This document shows, one piece after another, positions 26,266-34,538 of a DNA stretch of 64,000 nt. The notes below the pieces were generated by a model, which saw nothing but the letters and a program-made list of their open reading frames with translations, did not search any database and was not told the DNA's origin. A program made the translations under genes and the position numbers. The stretch's first letter is position 1. Each line of letters starts with the position of its first letter. The DNA comes from Fusobacterium perfoetens (GTDB lineage Bacteria > Fusobacteriota > Fusobacteriia > Fusobacteriales > Fusobacteriaceae), in NCBI RefSeq assembly GCF_021531475.1, contig NZ_JADYTX010000001.1, positions 1 through 64,000 on the forward strand, written 5' to 3'.

Positions 26266-26907
26266 ATGAATATTATGTTATTTGGAGCACCAGGAGCTGG
26301 AAAAGGAACTCAAGCAAAATATATAATCGAAAAATATGGAATTCCTCAAATCTCTACTGGAGATATATTAAGAGCTGCTGTAAAAGAAGGAACTCCTATG
26401 GGACTTGAAGCAAAAGCTTGTATGGAAGCTGGAAAATTAGTTTCTGATGAAATTATAATCGGAATCATAAAAGACAGATTAGCAAAAGATGATTGTAAAA
26501 AAGGATTTATCCTAGATGGTTTCCCAAGAACAATAGCTCAAGCTGAAGCTTTAGAAGTTTTAATGCAAGAAATGGGAATAAAATTAGATAAAGTTATATC
26601 TTTAAATGTTCCAGATGAACTAATCGTAGGAAGAGTAGTAGGAAGAAGAGTTTGTAAAGACTGTGGAGGATCTTTCCACGTAGAATTTAATCCACCAAAA
26701 GTAGAAGGAGTATGTGATTTCTGTGGTGGAGAATTAATCCAAAGAAAAGATGATTCTGCTGAAACAGTTGGAAAAAGATTACAAGAATACCACTCTCAAA
26801 CTGCACCATTATTTGATTTCTACATGGAAAGAGGAATCCTTGCTGATATAGATGGAACAAAAGAAATTGATGAAATAACAAAAGAAATATTTAACATTTT
26901 AGGTTAA
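26266..26907 (+). CDS. adk: Adenylate kinase, zinc-LID type
   Basis: A 213-residue enzyme interconverting AMP + ATP and 2 ADP. The P-loop GAPGAGKGTQ lies at residues 7-16, the FPRT motif (DGFPRTIAQAE) near 85, and the long LID carries four Cys (CKDCGG...CDFCGG) that bind zinc, as in many Gram-positive and anaerobic bacteria. It is the first gene of adk-map-infA-rpmJ, the classic end of the S10-spc-alpha ribosomal cluster. AGAAGGAG lies upstream. Confidence 0.97.
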   Translation: MNIMLFGAPGAGKGTQAKYIIEKYGIPQISTGDILRAAVKEGTPMGLEAKACMEAGKLVSDEIIIGIIKDRLAKDDCKKGFILDGFPRTIAQAEALEVLMQEMGIKLDKVISLNVPDELIVGRVVGRRVCKDCGGSFHVEFNPPKVEGVCDFCGGELIQRKDDSAETVGKRLQEYHSQTAPLFDFYMERGILADIDGTKEIDEITKEIFNILG

Positions 26908-26924
26908 TTTTAGGAAGGAAGAAT

Positions 26925-27695
26925 ATGGCAGTTATTATAAAAACTCCTGAAGAGATAGCAGGAATAAAAAAAGCCAATCAAATAATCGCAAGACTTTATG
27001 AAGAGGTATTACCACAATATATAAAACCGGGAATATCTACAAAAGAGATAGATAAAATAGTTGATGATTATATAAGATCTCAAGGAGCAATACCAGGTTG
27101 TATTGGAGTGCCAGGATTTTATAATTCATTCCCAGCAGCTACTTGTATTTCTGTAAATGAAGCAGTAGTTCACGGAATCCCAAGTGAAAATATAATTCTA
27201 AAAGAGGGAGATATAATAAGTGTAGACACAGTTACTATTTTAGATGGATATTATGGAGATGCAGCTATAACTTATCCAGTTGGAGAGGTAGACGCAGAAA
27301 CAAAAAGACTTTTAGAAGTTACTGAAAAAGCAAGAGATATCGGAATAGAACAGGCTGTTGTAGGAAATAGACTTGGAGATATTGGACACGCAATCCAATC
27401 TTTTGTAGAAAAAAATGGTTTTTCTGTTGTAAGAGATTACGCAGGACATGGTGTTGGAAAAGAGATGCACGAAGATCCTTGTGTAGCTAACTATGGAAGA
27501 AAGGGTAGAGGAATAAAAATCGAAGAGGGAATGGTACTTGCCATAGAGCCTATGGTTAATGCTGGAAGTTACAGAATTGGTATGCTAGAAGATGGTTGGA
27601 CAGTAGTAACTAAGGATGGGAAAAAATCAGCTCACTTTGAACATTCTATTGCGATAGTAGATGGAAAACCATTGGTACTTAGTAAATTAGACTAA
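26925..27695 (+). CDS. map: Methionine aminopeptidase type I
   Basis: A 256-residue metalloenzyme removing N-terminal Met from nascent proteins. Metal ligands lie in SVDTVTILDGYYGDAA (two Asp), YAGHGVGKEMHEDP (His), EEGMVLAIEPM (Glu) and the C-terminal FEHSIAI (Glu). It begins 17 bases after adk with GGAAGGAAG upstream and belongs to the same transcript. Length is normal. Confidence 0.96.
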   Translation: MAVIIKTPEEIAGIKKANQIIARLYEEVLPQYIKPGISTKEIDKIVDDYIRSQGAIPGCIGVPGFYNSFPAATCISVNEAVVHGIPSENIILKEGDIISVDTVTILDGYYGDAAITYPVGEVDAETKRLLEVTEKARDIGIEQAVVGNRLGDIGHAIQSFVEKNGFSVVRDYAGHGVGKEMHEDPCVANYGRKGRGIKIEEGMVLAIEPMVNAGSYRIGMLEDGWTVVTKDGKKSAHFEHSIAIVDGKPLVLSKLD

Positions 27696-27724
27696 AAAAT
27701 TTTTCAAAAAACTCAAAAAATCAG

Positions 27725-27753
27725 TAGACATTTTTTAAAAAATATGGTAAAAT
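27725..27753 (+). promoter_or_regulatory. Candidate promoter for infA and the alpha operon
   Basis: TAGACA (27725-27730), 17-base spacer and TAAAAT (27748-27753), 30 bases before infA. It would allow translation genes to be expressed apart from adk-map. Confidence 0.55.
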
Positions 27754-27783
27754 ATTTTGAATTTCTGTTCGATAGGAGGAGAT

Positions 27784-28002
27784 ATGTCAAAAAAAGATGT
27801 TATCGAATTAGAAGGAACTATTTTAGAAGCCCTTCCAAATGCGATGTTTCAAATTAAATTAGAGAATGGGCATACTATTCTAGGTCATATTTCAGGAAAA
27901 ATGAGAATGAACTATATCAAAATCTTACCTGGAGATAAAGTTACTGTTCAAATTTCTCCATATGATTTATCTAGAGGAAGAATAGTTTACAGAAAGAAAT
28001 AG
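27784..28002 (+). CDS. infA: Translation initiation factor IF-1
   Basis: A 72-residue OB-fold protein that binds the ribosomal A site during initiation. [20 protein letters not shown] and [18 protein letters not shown] are diagnostic. ATG 27784 has TAGGAGGAG just upstream; the in-frame ATG at 27757 would add nine residues and is rejected. Length equals the family's 72. Confidence 0.96.
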   Translation: MSKKDVIELEGTILEALPNAMFQIKLENGHTILGHISGKMRMNYIKILPGDKVTVQISPYDLSRGRIVYRKK

Positions 28003-28032
28003 TTTTTTTACATCACGAAAAAGGAGGTAGAG

Positions 28033-28146
28033 ATGAAAGTAAGAACATCAATTAAACCTATTTGTGACAAATGTAAAGTAATCAGAAGACACGGTAAAAT
28101 AAGAGTTATCTGCGAAAATCCTAAACATAAACAAGTTCAAGGATAA
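28033..28146 (+). CDS. rpmJ: Ribosomal protein L36
   Basis: A 37-residue protein beginning [21 protein letters not shown], with the C-x2-C...C...H zinc pattern (C11, C14, C27, H32) of the zinc-binding form of L36. AAGGAGG lies eight bases before the ATG. It sits between infA and rpsM, its usual place. Confidence 0.95.
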   Translation: MKVRTSIKPICDKCKVIRRHGKIRVICENPKHKQVQG

Positions 28147-28203
28147 TTAAAGATAAAATTATTTTAAAGAAAACTAGATTATTTTACTAACAGGAACAAA
28201 TTT

Positions 28204-28310
28204 AGTACTGACATTGGAAGTACTGTAAAGATATGTTTGGCTGTAGGGTCTATTCTTAGGGAAACCTAAGGCATATCGAGGAAAGTGTTGGCTAACCTAA
28301 GATGTTAGCG
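28204..28310 (+). promoter_or_regulatory. Structured mRNA leader of the rpsM (alpha) operon
   Basis: The 201 bases between rpmJ and rpsM fold into several nested elements, all visible by eye. AGTACT (28204-28209) pairs with AGTACT (28219-28224). GATATG (28230-28235) pairs with CATATC (28272-28277), enclosing CTTAGG-GAAA-CCTAAG (28255-28270). GCTAAC (28291-28296) pairs with GTTAGC (28304-28309). CCTAAG also occurs in the last hairpin (28296-28301), so it competes for CTTAGG. TTGGCT, the start-codon context of rpsM, appears twice more in the leader (28237 and 28288). This suggests autogenous control, most likely by S4, which represses the alpha operon in other bacteria. Confidence 0.65.
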
Positions 28311-28347
28311 AATATATAAAATTTTTGTGAAATAGGAGGAATCAGAT

Positions 28348-28704
28348 TTGGCTAGAATCGCTGGAGTAGACGTTCCTAGAAATAAGAGGGTAGAAATATC
28401 TTTAACTTATATCTACGGAATTGGAAGAAAAACTTCTCAAGACATTTTAACTCAAGCAGGAGTTAATTTTGACACAAGAGTAAAGGATTTAACTGAAGAA
28501 GAATTAAACAAAATTAGAGGTATCATCGACGGATTAAAAGTAGAAGGAGACTTAAGAAAAGAAGTTAGACTTTCAATAAAAAGACTTTTAGATATCAGAT
28601 GTTACAGAGGATTAAGACACAAAATGAATCTACCAGTAAGAGGACAAAAATCTAAAACTAACGCTAGAACTAGAAAAGGTCCTAAAAAAATGGTAAAAAA
28701 ATAA
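28348..28704 (+). CDS. rpsM: Ribosomal protein S13
   Basis: A 118-residue small-subunit protein at the head of the 30[27 protein letters not shown] and the basic C terminus ([20 protein letters not shown]) are diagnostic. The start codon is TTG at 28348, supported by AGGAGGAA 7-8 bases upstream and by the protein alignment. It is preceded by a structured leader and begins the alpha block rpsM-rpsK-rpsD-rpoA-rplQ. Confidence 0.96.
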   Translation: MARIAGVDVPRNKRVEISLTYIYGIGRKTSQDILTQAGVNFDTRVKDLTEEELNKIRGIIDGLKVEGDLRKEVRLSIKRLLDIRCYRGLRHKMNLPVRGQKSKTNARTRKGPKKMVKK

Positions 28705-28785
28705 GATTAACTTAAAATTTCGTGAAAGTTAATTAGTGTCACATTTTAGAGATGAATTAGAATTAGAAGTAAGGAGGGAGCTCAA

Positions 28786-29172
28786 TTGGCTAAAAAAGTA
28801 GCTAAAGTTAAAAAGAAATTAAAAAATATTCCTAGCGGAGTAGCTCATATACATTCAACATTCAATAACACAATTATTGCTATTACTGACCCAGAAGGAA
28901 GAGTAGTAAGTTGGAAATCAGGTGGAACTTCAGGTTTCAAAGGAACTAAAAAAGGAACTCCATTCGCAGCTCAAATCGCAGCTGAACAAGCAGCAGGAAT
29001 AGCTATGGAAAATGGAATGAAAAAAATTGAAGTTAAAGTTAAAGGACCTGGATCAGGAAGAGAAGCTTGTGTAAGATCTTTACAAGCTGCTGGATTAGAA
29101 GTTACAAAAATAACTGACGTAACTCCAGTTCCACACAACGGATGTAGACCACCAAAAAGAAGAAGAGTGTAG
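28786..29172 (+). CDS. rpsK: Ribosomal protein S11
   Basis: A 128-residue small-subunit platform protein. [33 protein letters not shown] and the C-terminal [17 protein letters not shown] are diagnostic. Like rpsM it starts with TTG (28786), behind AAGGAGGG. The 81-base gap after rpsM contains an 8-bp hairpin (ATTAACTT 28706-28713 / AAGTTAAT 28726-28733). Confidence 0.96.
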   Translation: MAKKVAKVKKKLKNIPSGVAHIHSTFNNTIIAITDPEGRVVSWKSGGTSGFKGTKKGTPFAAQIAAEQAAGIAMENGMKKIEVKVKGPGSGREACVRSLQAAGLEVTKITDVTPVPHNGCRPPKRRRV

Positions 29173-29225
29173 TCACTTAATATTTATTTAAGTAATGAGA
29201 AAATAGTAAGGAGGAATATTCGAGA

Positions 29226-29813
29226 ATGGCAAGAAATAGACAGCCTATATTAAAAAAATGTAGAGCACTTGGAATTGAGCCTATGATTTTAGGAGTAAAT
29301 AAAACTTCAAAAAGAGGGTTCAGACCAAACGCAAACAAAAAACCTACAGAATATGCAATACAATTAAGAGAAAAACAAAAAGCTAGATTTATATATAATG
29401 TAATGGAAAACCAATTCAGAAAACTTTATGAGGAAGCAACTAGAAAAGAAGGAGTTACAGGTTTAGTTTTAGTTGAATTCTTAGAAAGAAGATTAGAAAA
29501 CGTTGTTTACAGATTAGGATTTGCAAAAACTAGAAGACAAGCTAGACAAATCGTTTCTCACGGACACATTGCTGTAAACGGAAGAAGAGTAAACATAGCT
29601 TCTTACAGAGTTAAAGTTGGAGATGTTATTTCTGTAATTGAAAACTCTAAAAATATCGAATTAATAAAAGAAGCTGTAGAAGCATCTACAGTTCCAGCTT
29701 GGTTAGAACTAGACAGAGCAGCTTTTGCTGGTAAAGTTCTTCAAAATCCAACTAAAGAAGATTTAGACTTTGATTTAGATGAAGCCTTAATAGTTGAGTT
29801 CTATTCTAGATAA
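29226..29813 (+). CDS. rpsD: Ribosomal protein S4
   Basis: A 195-residue primary 16S rRNA-binding protein with the S4 RNA-binding domain (LERRLENVVYRLGFAKTRRQARQIVSHGHIAVNGRRV) near 85-125. The first residues (MARNRQPILKKCRALGIEP) lack the zinc-type Cys cluster and fit the C-minus form. It is the likely autoregulator of this operon by analogy with E. coli. AAGGAGG precedes the ATG. Confidence 0.96.
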   Translation: MARNRQPILKKCRALGIEPMILGVNKTSKRGFRPNANKKPTEYAIQLREKQKARFIYNVMENQFRKLYEEATRKEGVTGLVLVEFLERRLENVVYRLGFAKTRRQARQIVSHGHIAVNGRRVNIASYRVKVGDVISVIENSKNIELIKEAVEASTVPAWLELDRAAFAGKVLQNPTKEDLDFDLDEALIVEFYSR

Positions 29814-29839
29814 TAAGCCTTTTAATAGGAGTTGATCAA

Positions 29840-30817
29840 ATGTTAAAAATTGAAAAACATGCTAGAGGTATAAACATAAGTGAAGTAAAAGAAAATGAAT
29901 TTAAAGGTCAATACATAATTGAGCCTTTATACAGAGGGTATGGAAATACAATTGGAAATGCTCTAAGAAGAGTTTTACTTTCTTCTATACCTGGTGCAGC
30001 AATAAAAGGTGTAAAAATTGAGGGAGTTTCTAGCGAATTTTCTATCATGGAAGGGGTTAAAGAGCCAGTTACTGACATTATCCTTAACATAAAAGAAATA
30101 GTAGTTAAAACTGAATCAGTTGGAGAGAGAAAAATGACTCTTTCTGTTAAAGGACCTAAAATTGTTAAAGCAGCTGATATAATTCCAGATATTGGCTTAG
30201 AAATAGTAAACCCAGAACAAGTTATTTGTACTATAACTACTGACAGAGAAGTAGAAATGGAATTCTTAGTAGATGTAGGAGAAGGGTTTATCGTATCAGA
30301 AGATATAGATAAAAAAGATTGGCCAGTTGGGTATATAGCAGTTGACGCTATCTATACTCCAATTAGAAAGGTGTCTTATTCTGTTGAAGCAACTATGGTT
30401 GGTAGAATGACAGATTTTGATAAGCTAATTATTAACATAGAAACTGATGGAAGTGTTGCCATAAGAGATACTGTTTCTTATGCAGTAGAACTTCTAAAAT
30501 TATATCTTAACCCATTCTTAGACTTAGGTAACAGAATGGAATACTTAAGAGATGAAGTAGAAGAAGAAGAGGAAGAAACAGAAAAACAAGAGAAAGATGG
30601 CAATATATTAGAGACTAAGATAGAAGAGCTAGACTTAACAGTTAGATCATTCAACTGCTTAAAGAAAGCTGGAATAGAAGAAGTTGGACAATTAGCAAGA
30701 CTAAGCATGAACGACCTTCTAAAAATAAAAAATCTTGGAAGAAAGTCTCTTGATGAAATCCTTGAAAAAATGAAAGAATTAGGATTTGACCTTAATCAGA
30801 ATGAGTATTCTGAATAA
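29840..30817 (+). CDS. rpoA: RNA polymerase alpha subunit
   Basis: A 325-residue alpha subunit. The N-terminal assembly domain (RGYGNTIGNALRRVLLSSIPGAAI) is followed by an acidic linker (EEEEEETEKQEKDG, about 236-250) and the C-terminal DNA/UP-element-binding domain (about 258-325, with RSFNCLKKAGIEEVGQL and NLGRKSLDEI). It lies 26 bases after rpsD with TAGGAG upstream. Length is normal. Confidence 0.97.
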   Translation: MLKIEKHARGINISEVKENEFKGQYIIEPLYRGYGNTIGNALRRVLLSSIPGAAIKGVKIEGVSSEFSIMEGVKEPVTDIILNIKEIVVKTESVGERKMTLSVKGPKIVKAADIIPDIGLEIVNPEQVICTITTDREVEMEFLVDVGEGFIVSEDIDKKDWPVGYIAVDAIYTPIRKVSYSVEATMVGRMTDFDKLIINIETDGSVAIRDTVSYAVELLKLYLNPFLDLGNRMEYLRDEVEEEEEETEKQEKDGNILETKIEELDLTVRSFNCLKKAGIEEVGQLARLSMNDLLKIKNLGRKSLDEILEKMKELGFDLNQNEYSE

Positions 30818-30843
30818 TATCGACAAGAGGAGGAAGCTAATTA

Positions 30844-31194
30844 ATGAATCACAACAAATCATATAGAAAATTAGGAAGAAGAGCTGACCACAGAATGGCT
30901 ATGCTTAAAAACCTAACAATATCATTAGTAAAAGAAGAAAAATTAGAAACTACAGTTACTAGAGCTAAAGAACTTAGAAAATTTGCTGAGAGAATGATAA
31001 CTTTAGGTAAAAAAGGAACTTTAGCTGACAGAAGAAGAGCTTTTGCTTTCTTAAGAGACGAAGAAGCAGTAGCAAAATTATTCAATGATTTAGCACCAAA
31101 ATATGCTGAAAGAAACGGTGGATACACTAGAATAATCAAAACTTCTGTAAGAAAAGGTGACTCTGCTGAATTAGCAATAATCGCTTTAGTATAG
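30844..31194 (+). CDS. rplQ: Ribosomal protein L17
   Basis: A 116-residue large-subunit protein near the exit tunnel. [21 protein letters not shown] and [26 protein letters not shown] are diagnostic. AGAGGAGG precedes the ATG. It closes the alpha block and is followed by a strong terminator. Confidence 0.96.
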   Translation: MNHNKSYRKLGRRADHRMAMLKNLTISLVKEEKLETTVTRAKELRKFAERMITLGKKGTLADRRRAFAFLRDEEAVAKLFNDLAPKYAERNGGYTRIIKTSVRKGDSAELAIIALV

Positions 31195-31215
31195 TAAGAT
31201 TTTCATTTATAAACA

Positions 31216-31247
31216 AGAGACTCTTTTGAAAAGGGTCTCTTTTTTTA
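31216..31247 (+). terminator. Intrinsic terminator of the alpha operon
   Basis: A 12-bp stem (31216-31227 with 31229-31240, one G-U pair) followed by a run of seven T. Confidence 0.92.
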
Positions 31248-31336
31248 TATAGATACAGTAATAAAAGTTTTATGTACTTTAAGTATAAAATATGTTATAA
31301 TTTAATAAAAAATGTTTTTAAGGAGAAAACTCAGAA

Positions 31337-32140
31337 ATGATAAAAATAGCTTTGGCACAAATAAAATCTTTTCATGGAGATCCAGAATTAAATTTGAAAA
31401 AAGCAATTAAGTTAATAGAAGAAGCTTCAAATAAAAAAGTAAATATAATTATTTTTCCAGAACTTTACTATAGTGGATATTTTAATAGAAGAAAAAAATT
31501 TTATGAGATATCAGAAACTAAAGAAGAGTTTCACTCAAAATTAAAAAATATAGCTAAAGAACATAACATTTCTATAATAATGGGATATCCAGAAAAAGAA
31601 GGAGAAAAATATTATAATAGCATAATTTATATTGATGAAGATGGTAAATTATTGTGTAGTTATAGAAAAATATATTGTTGGAAAGAAGAAAAGAGAACTT
31701 TTGAACAAGGTGATAAACTATTTGTAGTTGATACAAAATTTGGAAAAATAGGTTTATTGAGTTGTTACGATGTGGAGTTTCCTGAGCTCTTTAGAATTTT
31801 ACATTTTAAAGGTGCTAAATTGGTTATATGTCCAGCTGTTTGGAGTGAATGGATAGGACATCGATGGGATTCAAGTCTTATGGCAGGAGCAATAAATAAT
31901 TTATATTTTGTTGTTGGAGTTAATACTGTAGGTCCAACTCCCTTGAATAAAGAACTTTGTGGTAATAGTCAAGTTATATCTCCATTTGGTGAAGTAGTTG
32001 TAAGAGCTAGTTCCAAAAAAGAAGAAGTTATTTATTGTGAAATAAATTTAGAAGAAGTAGAAGAAATACGAAAAGAGTATCCAATATGGCAAGATTATAG
32101 AGAAGATATGTTTGATAAGAATTTAATTAAAAAATATTAA
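31337..32140 (+). CDS. Carbon-nitrogen hydrolase (nitrilase superfamily amidase)
   Basis: A 267-residue enzyme with the Glu-Lys-Cys triad of the superfamily: Glu in IIFPELYYSGY (about 41), Lys in YRKIYCW (about 113) and Cys in GLLSCYDVEFPE (about 142). It would hydrolyse an amide or N-carbamoyl bond of a small acid. Substrate cannot be read from sequence. Neighbours (LysR regulator, M29-like metallohydrolase, dicarboxylate-type symporter) suggest uptake and breakdown of an amide-bearing acid. AGGAG lies upstream, and the LysR gene follows after 26 bases. Confidence 0.85.
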   Translation: MIKIALAQIKSFHGDPELNLKKAIKLIEEASNKKVNIIIFPELYYSGYFNRRKKFYEISETKEEFHSKLKNIAKEHNISIIMGYPEKEGEKYYNSIIYIDEDGKLLCSYRKIYCWKEEKRTFEQGDKLFVVDTKFGKIGLLSCYDVEFPELFRILHFKGAKLVICPAVWSEWIGHRWDSSLMAGAINNLYFVVGVNTVGPTPLNKELCGNSQVISPFGEVVVRASSKKEEVIYCEINLEEVEEIRKEYPIWQDYREDMFDKNLIKKY

Positions 32141-32166
32141 AATATACTTTTTGGAGGATGTTAATC

Positions 32167-33144
32167 ATGACAAATGAAATGCAGTATATTTATGCTATAT
32201 ATCAAGAAAAAAGTTTTTCAAAAGCTGCAAAAAAATTATATATTTCCCAACCAGCTTTAAGTGCTATGGTAAAAAAAGTGGAACAAAAAATAGGATATCT
32301 TATATTTGATAGAAATACTATTCCTCTAACAGTTACTAAAGAGGGTAAATATTATATAAAATGTGTTGAGAACATATTGAATATAGAAAAAAATATGGAG
32401 AGTTATTTTAAGGATTTAAAAAATCTTGATTCTGGAAAAATAGTTATAGGAGCTTCATCATTTTTTTGTGCTTTTACTTTACCAAAGTTAATATCAAAAT
32501 TTAGAGAAAATTATCCAAAAGTAGATATAGAAGTAATAGAGGGAAATATAAAAGAATTAAGGGAAGGATTAGAAAAAAATACAATAGACTTAATAATGGA
32601 AACAGCTGTTTCTCCAGATGATGAAAAATTAAAAACATATTTTTATAAAAATGAAAATATATTATTAGCAGTTCCTAAAAAATGGAAAATAAATAATGAA
32701 TTGAAAGAGTACCAGCTAACATATGAAGACATAAAAAATAATAGACATTTAAGCAAAGAAAAATTATCTGTACCCCTTATTAAATTTAAAGATTTTTCTT
32801 TTATAACTATGAAAAAAGGTAATGATCAATATGTGAGAGGATTAGCATTGTGTAAAAAAGCTGGTTTTACTCCAAAATCATCTTATAAAATAGATCAAAT
32901 TATGACAGGATATCATATTGCAATTTCTACTTTAAGTGCAGTAGTTTTTGTCAGAGATTTGTTAATTGTTGATGAACAAGAAACAGACAAATTAATTTAT
33001 TACAAGTTAGATGAAGAATTATCTATTAGACCAATATACATTGCAACAAAAAAAGGTAAATACATCTCCGTTTTGGAAAAAGAATTTATAAAGCTTGCTT
33101 GTTCTGAATCCATTATTAGTATTAATAAAAAAGATAACCCATAG
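32167..33144 (+). CDS. LysR-family transcriptional regulator
   Basis: A 325-residue regulator: N-terminal winged helix (about 1-62, SFSKAAKKLYISQPALSAMVKKVEQKIGYLIFDR) and a periplasmic-binding-like effector domain (about 88-300, starting GKIVIGASSFFCAFTLPKLI). ATG 32167 is chosen because GGAGG lies nine bases before it; the ATG at 32158 touches the ribosome-binding site. It probably senses the substrate of the adjacent amidase/M29 genes. The divergent M29-symporter intergenic region is a likely target. Effector is unknown. Confidence 0.88.
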   Translation: MTNEMQYIYAIYQEKSFSKAAKKLYISQPALSAMVKKVEQKIGYLIFDRNTIPLTVTKEGKYYIKCVENILNIEKNMESYFKDLKNLDSGKIVIGASSFFCAFTLPKLISKFRENYPKVDIEVIEGNIKELREGLEKNTIDLIMETAVSPDDEKLKTYFYKNENILLAVPKKWKINNELKEYQLTYEDIKNNRHLSKEKLSVPLIKFKDFSFITMKKGNDQYVRGLALCKKAGFTPKSSYKIDQIMTGYHIAISTLSAVVFVRDLLIVDEQETDKLIYYKLDEELSIRPIYIATKKGKYISVLEKEFIKLACSESIISINKKDNP

Positions 33145-33157
33145 AGGGTTATCTTTT
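33130..33157. terminator. Bidirectional terminator between LysR and M29 genes
   Basis: AAGATAACCC (33131-33140) pairs with GGGTTATCTT (33146-33155), loop ATAGA, flanked by A-run and T-run. The LysR stop codon lies in the loop, and both convergent genes can use it. Confidence 0.88.
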
Positions 33158-33193
33158 TTAATCATTATATAAAAATAAATTTTTTTGTTTTTA

Positions 33194-34192
33194 TTAATCT
33201 TCAACACAAAGAACTTTTCCATCTTTGACAATTAATTCATCATCAAAAGTAATAGTAGGATTATATTGAACCATATCAATATGAACAGTAGATCTAGCAG
33301 GTTGTCCATAATAGAATCCGTTACCCATAGCTATATGACAAGTTCCATAGGCTTTTTTCTCTTCTTCAAAATCTCCGTTAAATAGACAATTTCTATTTAA
33401 TCCAATTCCTATTTCAGCTATATTGTCACTATCTTTGACTTCAGCTATTTGTCTACGGATCTCAGTACAAATTTTTGGATCTCCGCCAACAACCTCAACA
33501 ATACGACCACCTTCTATTCTTAGTTCGATAGGAGTAGTAGGACATCCATAATAACATATAGGACCATCAATTACTAATTTACCATGAGTAGTTCCAATAA
33601 CTGGACCTAAAGAAACTTCACCATCAGACCAAGCCATTGCGTCTCCAGGATTTCTAGCTATTCCACATTCAATAATAGGTTCCATTTGATTCATTTCCAT
33701 ATATAAGTCAGTTCCAGCAGGAGTAGTTATATGAGCTTTTTTCTTACCTCTCCATACAGATTGTAATTTTACTCCATCAGCATAAACTTTTTCATAATCA
33801 GCTTGAGCTCCTCCACGAGTAAAGTTATCTATATTTCTAAGAACTATTGAACATTCTCTTAATTTTTTTTCATTTATTAATTCTTTTAATCTGTTGTTGT
33901 AAATAGCGGCTCCAGAAGCAGTAGTCATTCCAATGAAAACATCACAAGCTTCCATAGCTAGTTCTAAAGTTTTAGGGAAAATAGTTGCTTTGTCTTTTCC
34001 TCTAACTGGCATCATAGATATATTGTATTCAGCCCCACATTTTAAAGCAGCCGCTGCGATAGCATTTGCCATTCTCATATCTGTTTGTGGATCTATTGCA
34101 ATAAGAACTTCTTCACCAGGTTTAACACCCATTAAATTTCCTATAAGATAATCTGCTCTTTCAATACATTCGATTATTCTGTTGTCTTCCAT
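33194..34192 (-). CDS. M29-like aminopeptidase / NicX-like metalloprotein
   Basis: A 332-residue protein resembling the M29 (thermophilic aminopeptidase T) fold, which also includes 2,5-dihydroxypyridine dioxygenase NicX. The C-terminal metal-binding pattern is visible: GTCHIAMGN (His), then STVHIDMV (His-x-Asp), with upstream Glu in EIGIGLN. The N-terminal VKPGEEVLIAIDPQTD is also M29-like. Substrate is unknown. ATG 34192 is supported by AAGGAG eight bases upstream; the longer GTG start is rejected. It is divergent from the symporter gene. Confidence 0.72.
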   Translation of the reverse strand: MEDNRIIECIERADYLIGNLMGVKPGEEVLIAIDPQTDMRMANAIAAAALKCGAEYNISMMPVRGKDKATIFPKTLELAMEACDVFIGMTTASGAAIYNNRLKELINEKKLRECSIVLRNIDNFTRGGAQADYEKVYADGVKLQSVWRGKKKAHITTPAGTDLYMEMNQMEPIIECGIARNPGDAMAWSDGEVSLGPVIGTTHGKLVIDGPICYYGCPTTPIELRIEGGRIVEVVGGDPKICTEIRRQIAEVKDSDNIAEIGIGLNRNCLFNGDFEEEKKAYGTCHIAMGNGFYYGQPARSTVHIDMVQYNPTITFDDELIVKDGKVLCVED

Positions 34193-34538
34193 TAAAATCA
34201 CTCCTTTTTAAATTTGGGATATTTGTTTGTTGTTTTGATAACTCAATGATATCTTAAGATAAATTTTTTTTCAATTGTTATACAAAAAGTTATATAAGTT
34301 ATAATTTTTATTTATATGTTTTGAAATAATATATCCATTTATATTATAAATTAAGCGAAAAAAGATATTAATATTATTTTTGTTGATATATTACTGAATA
34401 GATATAAAAAAAAATTATAATTTATAATAAATTCATATAACACTTTGAATATTAAAAAAAATAATGTATAATTTTTTTATCCGGAAAGTTAGCTTTAAAG
34501 CAAAACTTAAAATTCTAAAAATAAACAGGAGGGCGAAA
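34193..34538. promoter_or_regulatory. Divergent promoter region between M29-like and symporter genes
   Basis: A 346-base A/T-rich gap between two divergently transcribed genes. No RNA fold or coding sequence is visible. It is the natural place for the LysR regulator to bind, but I cannot pick out a reliable T-N11-A operator against the A/T background. Confidence 0.4.
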
